Below, in pieces: positions 56,954-64,000 of a DNA stretch of 64,000 bases. The stretch's first letter is position 1. Each line of letters starts with the position of its first letter. This stretch comes from Planctomycetota bacterium (GTDB lineage: Bacteria; Planctomycetota; UBA1135; GCA-002686595). Below the pieces are notes generated by a model, which searched no databases, was not told the DNA's origin, and worked only from the letters and a program-made list of their open reading frames with translations. The stretch lies in the NCBI GenBank assembly GCA_009691855.1, contig SIAI01000010.1, positions 1 to 64,000 of the forward strand, in the 5' to 3' direction. The position numbers were made by a program, and so were the translations under genes.

Positions 56954-58206
56954 TTGCTGGTGAGCGCCACCGTGAGGTGCGCGACCACCGCGATGCGCTC
57001 GTAGCCGACGAGGTACAGGTGCAAGAGGCGCCCGTCCTCGTTCCAGCAGAAGACGCGGTCGATGCCGGTCTGGTGGTTGTCCACGTGCTTGCCGTCGGCG
57101 CCCAGCAAGAACAGCCAGTTGGGGCGCTCGGCGGAGAGCTCGGAGCTGCGCTCGGCCAGCGTCGCGAAGATGTCGGGCGTGCCGATGCCGAAGGTCAGGC
57201 GCAGCGTGTCCTTGTCGTTGTCGGGCGCCTGCGCGCGCGGCGGCAGGGCACCGAGGTCGCGGTCGGCGAGCACGATCCGCAGCCCGTTGGCGAAGGCGAG
57301 CTCGATCTCGGTCGCCTTCTGACCGCCACTCTGGGCGGCTTGGACGAGCTCGACCTCGCGGCGCGTGGCCTTGGTCGGTTGCGCCAGCCAGCCGAGGTCG
57401 AAGCTCACCGGGTTGGAGGGGTCGTAAAAGCCCGGCTCGCTGAAGCGCGCGGTGCGGATGGGCTGGTTGGCCTTGGCCGTGAAGTCGGCGTAGGTGGCGA
57501 TGCCGCTCGTCAGCACGAGCTTGGCCTTGCGCTTCTGCTCGCCGAAGCGGATCGGGGCCTCGGCCGGGAAGCTCTGCAGCGCCATCTCGTGCTCGCTCGT
57601 CACCTTGCGCAGCGCGGCGAGCGGCGCGTTCATGCCGGTGATCTGCGGGTACTCGGCCAGCAGGCGCTGGCACTCCTGGAAGCTGCGCCCGTTCAGCTGC
57701 TCGAACACGCGCGCGTACTCGTCGCGCGGGAACTCGAACCAGCCGTGGAAGGTCATCGCGTTGCCGCTCTCGACCTTCTTGTCCAGCATGACCTCCCACA
57801 GGCCCGACTTGAGGCAGTTGTTGGCGACCTTGAAGTCCGCGAGCTCGCCCTGCGGGCCGAACTTGACCTCGTTGCGGTTGAACTCGCGCTGCAGCAGCGC
57901 GAAGCGCGAGAGGTCGTCGTCGTGGCGCGCGTAGGCCGGCACGCTCGGGACCAGCAGCGACAGGTCGAGCGCGCTGAGGCCGAGCGGCGCGGCGGCGCCG
58001 ACCAGCTCGAGCGTGTGCTGCGCTCCGCTCCGCGCCAGACGCACGGCGCTCAGGTCCTGGCGCAACGGCAGGGAGAGGGTGGAAGGATTGGCCGCATAGC
58101 CGCCCGCCTCCTCCGGCTTGAGCGCCACGGTCCAGGTGCCGTCCCCGCCGCCGACGGAGAAGAAGAACGAGAGCAGGGCGAGCAACGGGAGCGTTGGGCT
58201 GGGCAT
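56950..58206 (-). CDS. Secreted protein of unknown family
   Basis: Signal-like MPSPTLPLLALLSFFFSVGGG; stop TAG lies inside the terminal CTAG of element E2. Confidence 0.7.
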   Translation of the reverse strand: MPSPTLPLLALLSFFFSVGGGDGTWTVALKPEEAGGYAANPSTLSLPLRQDLSAVRLARSGAQHTLELVGAAAPLGLSALDLSLLVPSVPAYARHDDDLSRFALLQREFNRNEVKFGPQGELADFKVANNCLKSGLWEVMLDKKVESGNAMTFHGWFEFPRDEYARVFEQLNGRSFQECQRLLAEYPQITGMNAPLAALRKVTSEHEMALQSFPAEAPIRFGEQKRKAKLVLTSGIATYADFTAKANQPIRTARFSEPGFYDPSNPVSFDLGWLAQPTKATRREVELVQAAQSGGQKATEIELAFANGLRIVLADRDLGALPPRAQAPDNDKDTLRLTFGIGTPDIFATLAERSSELSAERPNWLFLLGADGKHVDNHQTGIDRVFCWNEDGRLLHLYLVGYERIAVVAHLTVALTSN

Positions 58207-58326
58207 GGTGGGAGCAGCAGGGGTTCGTTGGCTGGAACGCGATCGAGCTCGCTGCCCCCGCGCCTTTCCCGGAAGATCTCCGGGACCCTCTTGCACTCTC
58301 CCGCACGCCCCTGCCCTACTCGGGGA

Positions 58327-59379
<1,053 letters not shown>

Positions 59380-59511
59380 GTCGCACGCGAGCGCGCGCCG
59401 CGGACGCGCCCGAAGATCTGCCCCGCGGCAGGCCGTTGTATTCAGTTGGGCGACGCGCGCGGTCGATCCTGTCCGCGCTCGGCTCCCCCCCGCGGCGAAC
59501 ATCTTTCCGGC

Positions 59512-59886
59512 ATGACGCCCCCCAAGCAACGCCCCACGCCCCCCCCGCGCCAGGACGGCGACAAGCCCTGGGTGCGCACGCACACGCCGCGACCCGACGA
59601 GCTCTCGCGTGAGACCTTCGAGTTCATCGCCGCGATCGACGAGTACAAACGCAAGCACATGCGCTCCTTCCTCTCCGACCGCGAGGTCCTGGCGGTGCTG
59701 CGCACGCTGGGCTACGGCCGCGCGGACGCCGGGGCCGAACCGAGCGCGGGCGAGCTGGCCGAGTACGCCGATTCACGCGCCCGCTATCGCACCGAGCACG
59801 GGCGCCTGTTTCCGACCTGGAGCGAGGTCTTCCAGCTGCTGCTGGACCTCGGCTACCAGCGCCGTGAGCCGCGCAGCGCGGCCTGA
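59512..59886 (+). CDS. Small protein with two tandem copies of a ~37-aa module
   Basis: FEFIAAIDEYKRKHMRSFLSDREVLAVLRTLGY and LAEYADSRARYRTEHGRLFPTWSEVFQLLLDLGY. Confidence 0.75.
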   Translation: MTPPKQRPTPPPRQDGDKPWVRTHTPRPDELSRETFEFIAAIDEYKRKHMRSFLSDREVLAVLRTLGYGRADAGAEPSAGELAEYADSRARYRTEHGRLFPTWSEVFQLLLDLGYQRREPRSAA

Positions 59887-59890
59887 GCTA

Positions 59891-60056
59891 CTGGTGGTGT
59901 GATTCACGCACAGAGGCCTTTATCCCGGGCCGCCTGCGTCCGCCGCGGCGTTGCGCCTTCTCCGAGACTTGCACCGAATACGCGTCGTCGGCGCGCCTTG
60001 CCAGCGACGATCCATCACGGCGCCTTGTTGGCGCTACTGCGGGGCAGGAACACTAG
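59891..60056. repeat. Chimeric inverted-repeat element E3 (type A left end, type B right end)
   Basis: Left ~47 nt match E2 left arm; final 67 nt (ggcgcgccttgccagcg...ggaacactag) are the exact reverse complement of the first 67 nt of E1. Confidence 0.92.
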
Positions 60057-60164
60057 GTTCGAGAGTCCGCGCGTCGCGCGCGGATTCTAGGGCGTAGTAG
60101 CTCCGGCGCCGCAGGCGCCGCGCCGCTCATCAAGCGGCGAGGAGGGGGAGGCCGCGTGGCGCGC

Positions 60165-60362
60165 CTGGCCTGGAGCAGGAGTCGCGCAGAGCGCGGCGAC
60201 TCGCGGAGAAGGAAAGAGCATGGGCCTCCGCGGTTCAGCCTGCTGGAATCCGACGCTCCGGAGGTCTTCCGCCCCGCTCCCCGTTCTTCCTCCGGGGCGC
60301 TCCGCGCTGCGTTTGGGTTGCGGGCGGCGCACGCGCTGAACGACTTGTTCTTTGGAAGCCCC
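60165..60362. repeat. Interspersed hairpin-like repeat family R2, copy 3 (boundaries approximate)
   Basis: gagaaggaaagagcatgggcctccgcggttcagcctgctggaatccgacgctcc shared with copy 1. Confidence 0.75.
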
Positions 60363-60435
60363 CGCGCGCCTGCCGCGCCGGCGCGGTGCACGGGCGCGAA
60401 GTCTGCAGAGCGCGAGTCCTCTCGCGCCCCAGCCC

Positions 60436-61689
60436 TCAGGGCGACGCCAGCGCGACGTGGATCGGGAACGCCTCGGTCAGCTCCGCCACCACGCCGCGCA
60501 CTCTGCGCAACACGCTTTCGTCGCTCGGCGCATGCAGCACGTCGGCGATGGCCGCGCCGAGGCGCAGGATCTCGTTGTGCCCGAGGCCCCGCGCGGTGAC
60601 GGCCGCGGTGCCGAGGCGCACGCCGGAGGCCTTCATCGGCGGCTGCGGGTCGTAGGGGATCAGGTTCTTGTTGCAGGTGATGTGCACCGCGCCGAGCGCG
60701 TTCTCGGCCTGGGCGCCGGTCAGGCCGAGGCCCGACACGTCGACCAGCATCAGGTGGTTCTCGGTGCCGCCCGAGACGATGCGCAGACCACGCTCGCTCA
60801 GCACGCGCGCCAGCGTGGCGGCGTTGTCCACCACCGCGCGCGCGTAGGCCTGGAACTCCTTCGACGCGGCCTCGCGCAGGGCCACGGCCTTGGCCGCGAC
60901 GATGTGCATGAACGGCCCGCCCTGGCCGCCGGGGAACACGGCGCTGTTGAGCTTCTTCAGCCACGGCTCCTTGCACACGATCAGGCCACCGCGCGGGCCG
61001 CGCAGGGTCTTGTGCGTCGTCATCGTGACCACGTCCGCGTGCGGCACGGGCGAGGGATGCACGCCGGCCGCCACCAGGCCGGCGATGTGCGCCTGGTCCA
61101 CGAGCAGGAGCGCGCCGACCTCCCGGGCGATGCTGGCGAAGGCCGCGAAATCGAGCGTGCGCGAATAGGCCGAGGCTCCGGCCAGGATCAGCTTGGGACG
61201 CACGCTCTGGGCCTGCGCGCGCACGCGCTCCATGTCGATGCGCTCGCTCTCCTTCTCCACGCCGTAGGAGTGGATCTCGTAGAACAGGCCCGAGAAGTTC
61301 TTGGGGTGGCCGTGCGACAGGTGTCCGCCGTGGTCGAGCGACAGCCCCAGGATCTTGTCCTTGGGCTCGAGCATGGCCATCAGCGCGGCCACGTTGGCCT
61401 GCGTGCCGCTGTGCGGCTGGACGTTGGCGGCCTCGGCCCCGAACAGACTGCGCGCGCGCGCCAGGCACAGCTCCTCGACCGCGTCCACGTGCTCGCAGCC
61501 GCCGTAGTAGCGCTTGCCCGGGTAGCCCTCGGCGTACTTGTCCGTCAGGCGCGTGCCCATCGCGGCCAGCACCTCGGTCGAGGTGTGGTTCTCGGAAGCG
61601 ATCAGCTCGAGGTGCGCCTCCTGGCGGCGTTCCTCCGCGCCCACGGCTTTCCAGACGGGGTCGTCGCTCGCGAAGCGGGGTCGCTCCAT
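60436..61689 (-). CDS. glyA: Serine hydroxymethyltransferase
   Basis: HLELIASENHTS, DKYAEGYPGKRYYGGCEHVD, NVQPHSGTQAN, VVTMTTHKTLRGPRGG. Confidence 0.97.
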   Translation of the reverse strand: MERPRFASDDPVWKAVGAEERRQEAHLELIASENHTSTEVLAAMGTRLTDKYAEGYPGKRYYGGCEHVDAVEELCLARARSLFGAEAANVQPHSGTQANVAALMAMLEPKDKILGLSLDHGGHLSHGHPKNFSGLFYEIHSYGVEKESERIDMERVRAQAQSVRPKLILAGASAYSRTLDFAAFASIAREVGALLLVDQAHIAGLVAAGVHPSPVPHADVVTMTTHKTLRGPRGGLIVCKEPWLKKLNSAVFPGGQGGPFMHIVAAKAVALREAASKEFQAYARAVVDNAATLARVLSERGLRIVSGGTENHLMLVDVSGLGLTGAQAENALGAVHITCNKNLIPYDPQPPMKASGVRLGTAAVTARGLGHNEILRLGAAIADVLHAPSDESVLRRVRGVVAELTEAFPIHVALASP

Positions 61690-61886
61690 GGAATGTGCGG
61701 AAGGCGCCAGAGACTCGTGCGGTTTGGAGGGGCTCACGGTGGCGTGCCATTGTTCCGTGCGCCCGTCCGCGGTTCCATCGCGGGCACGGAGGTTGCGCTC
61801 GCCGAAGACCCCGGCGGGTACCCTTGGGGTTGCGCAGAGGCCGCGCCATGCCGGATCCTCTGGCTCACGGCCTCCTGTCCGCGATC

Positions 61887-63041
61887 ATGATCCGACGCCT
61901 CGCGCTGCTCGTCCCGTTGTTCCTCGTCCCGCTCCTGTTGGGGGCCTGCGGCGCCGCGGCCACACCGACCGGCAAGGGGTTGGTGCTGCTCCCCTACGAC
62001 GGGCCGCTGGGACGCGGGGTCAAGGAACGCGACGCGCGCACGAACTTCTTCGACTTCGGTCGCGTGCCGGACGGCGACAACGCACAGCACGTCTTCCGTC
62101 TGCGCAACGAGGATCCCGCGCCGGTCTCGATCCTCAAGCTGGATCCCGGCTGCGGCTGCACCGTGGCCGCGCTGCGCGTGATCCACGCCGACGGCTCGAT
62201 CGAGAAGGGCGAGGCGATCCACTCCAAGGCGCCGAAGCTGCTGACCCTCTTGCCGGGTGAGCTGGCCGAGATCGAGGTGCAGATCTCCACGCGCGACATG
62301 GTCAACAAGAACCTCGACAAGCTGATCACGCTGCGCGTGCTCACCGACTCGGTCAACGGGTACTTCCTCACGCTCGAGGTGCACATCCTGGTCGAGCAGC
62401 CCTTCACCGCGGTGCCGGGCGCGATCGCGCTCGGCAGCATCCCCGAGTCGGGCGGCGGCGAGGGCAAGGTCGAGATCGTGCCTTCGGGCGGCTTCCACTA
62501 CGAGCTGGGCGAGCTCGGGACCGTGCCGGCCGGCGTGCACGCCAGCCTGCTCAAGGAGATCCGCAACGAGTTCCCGGTGTGGACGCTGCGCGCCGGCTTC
62601 GACGCGCCGCTGGCGCGCGGACCGCGCAACGAACTCCTGCGCATCCCCACCTTCGAGGCCGAGGGCGTGCCGGGGCGCGGAATCGAGGTGCCGCTGACGG
62701 CCATGGTGGTCGAGGACCTGGCCAGCGAACCCGCGCGCCTGGTCTTCGCGGCAGCGCGCGACGCCGCCGCGCACGGCACGGTGGAGCTCTACTCGCGCCT
62801 CGCCGGCCAGCGCCTGCGCGTGACGGCCGTGGACGTGCCCGAGGCCCAGCGCGCGCAGCTCGCGGCGCGCTTCGAGCCGGTGGAGGCCGACGCCGAGGGC
62901 ACCAGCCGGCGCTGGCGCATCACGCTGGAGACGCAGCCGCCGTTGGCGGAGACGCCGATGCTGTCGGGCAAGCTGCTCGTGCACCTCGACGATCCGCAGC
63001 ACCCGAGCCACGAGCTCGAGTTCGTCGTGCACCTGAAGTAA
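61887..63041 (+). CDS. Lipoprotein with DUF1573-like Ig-type domain
   Basis: LVPLLLGACG lipobox; FDFGRVPDGDNAQHVFRLRNEDPAPVSILKLDPGCGCTVA. Confidence 0.8.
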   Translation: MIRRLALLVPLFLVPLLLGACGAAATPTGKGLVLLPYDGPLGRGVKERDARTNFFDFGRVPDGDNAQHVFRLRNEDPAPVSILKLDPGCGCTVAALRVIHADGSIEKGEAIHSKAPKLLTLLPGELAEIEVQISTRDMVNKNLDKLITLRVLTDSVNGYFLTLEVHILVEQPFTAVPGAIALGSIPESGGGEGKVEIVPSGGFHYELGELGTVPAGVHASLLKEIRNEFPVWTLRAGFDAPLARGPRNELLRIPTFEAEGVPGRGIEVPLTAMVVEDLASEPARLVFAAARDAAAHGTVELYSRLAGQRLRVTAVDVPEAQRAQLAARFEPVEADAEGTSRRWRITLETQPPLAETPMLSGKLLVHLDDPQHPSHELEFVVHLK

Positions 63042-63046
63042 CGGGT

Positions 63047-64000
63047 CTACGGCGCCGGCTTGACGCGCGCGAAGCGGCGCTTGCCAACCTGGATCAGATG
63101 CTCGTCGGCGGCCAGCAACGGCGTGGTCACATCCTTGATGACCTTCCCGTTGACCTTGACGCCGCCCTGACCGATCAGTCGGCGCGCCTCTGAGCTGGAG
63201 GCGGCGAGGCCTATCAGGTGAAGGAGTGTCGGCAAGCTCGTGGCGTGTGCCGCGGGCAGCGGCCAGGAGACGATGGGGATCTCCGCCGGCAGCTCCTTTT
63301 CGACGAAGCGCCGATCGAACTCCGCGCGCGCTGCCTGCGCTGCTTCGCGGCCATGGAGGAGCTCCACGAGCTCTGCCGCCAGACGCGCCTTAGCCTCGCG
63401 TGGGTGGCCGCCGAGCAGCGTCTTGCGCTCGTCGTCGCCGATGCGCGTCAGGAGCTCGAACCACACCGGCATGGCCCCGTCGACGATGCTCATCGTCTTG
63501 CCGAAGACCTCCTGCGGCGCGTCGGTGAGCCCGATCGTGTTGCCGTAGGACTTGGACATCTTGCGTCCGTCGAGACCGTTGATGAGCGGAGACATGAGAA
63601 CTACCTGAGGCTCCTGACCCACCTGGGACTGCAGGTCGCGACCCACCAACAGGTTGAACAGCTGGTCGGTGCCGCCGAACTCGACGTCGGCCTTCACCAT
63701 CACCGAGTCCCAGCCCTGCATGACCGGGTAGACGAGCTCGTGCAGGCCGATGGGCGTGTCGCTGCTCAGGCGCTTCTGGAAGTCCTCGCGCGCCAGCGTT
63801 TGCGCGACTGTGCGCCGAGCCAGGAGGCGCAGCAAGTCCTCGAACCGCATAGCGTCGAACCACTCGGAGTTGCGACGCACCTCCGTCCGCCGCATGTCGA
63901 GCAGGATTCCGGCCTGCTCAGTGTAGGTCCCCAGGTTTGCCTGGACCTCCTCGCGCGTGAGCTGTGGGCGGAGCTTGTTGCGGCCTGAGGGGTCGCCCAC
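63047..64000 (-). CDS. tyrS: Tyrosyl-tRNA synthetase, partial (N-terminus beyond window)
   Basis: VEFGGTDQLFNLLVGRDLQ, DGRKMSKSYGNTIGL, C-terminal S4 domain LIGQGGVKVNGKVIKD. Confidence 0.95.
   Translation of the reverse strand: MGDPSGRNKLRPQLTREEVQANLGTYTEQAGILLDMRRTEVRRNSEWFDAMRFEDLLRLLARRTVAQTLAREDFQKRLSSDTPIGLHELVYPVMQGWDSVMVKADVEFGGTDQLFNLLVGRDLQSQVGQEPQVVLMSPLINGLDGRKMSKSYGNTIGLTDAPQEVFGKTMSIVDGAMPVWFELLTRIGDDERKTLLGGHPREAKARLAAELVELLHGREAAQAARAEFDRRFVEKELPAEIPIVSWPLPAAHATSLPTLLHLIGLAASSSEARRLIGQGGVKVNGKVIKDVTTPLLAADEHLIQVGKRRFARVKPAP

Noticed and set aside
61734-63032. 432-aa minus ORF opposite the DUF1573 lipoprotein
   Set aside because: Antisense shadow; the + strand lipoprotein has a lipobox and domain match.

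Overview
High-GC bacterial chromosome segment. It looks like Planctomycetota or a PVC relative; this is inferred from gene content, and no database was searched. Most of the window is densely packed housekeeping genes, usually in co-directional runs with 1-4 bp stop/start overlaps (ATGA, GTGA, TTGA). Recognisable genes: purM, dxr, rseP, cca, tsaE, thiL, a thiE/tenI-like gene, a tandem-fused uvrA next to an XPB-type helicase and its partner, a suhB-like gene, dacB, galE, aroA, purC, purE, panB, accD, rpe, pgk, gap, tilS, a YggS-like gene, an FHA/Ser-Thr kinase gene, PNP, purN, mtnA, glyA and a partial tyrS. There is also a minor-pilin cluster and three secreted HEAT-repeat-type proteins. No rRNA, tRNA or CRISPR array was recognised. 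The most unusual signal is non-coding: three ~165-168 bp inverted-repeat elements (15259-15426, 56789-56953, 59891-60056) share a core but carry two different terminal-inverted-repeat types (A/A, B/B and a chimeric A/B). All end at CTAG (or CTGG) and all sit at convergent gene junctions. A second hairpin-like repeat family (three copies) lies beside two of them. The second strongest candidate is an apparent operon in which a 4-ATPase tandem UvrA is translationally coupled to XPB and an XPB-associated protein.
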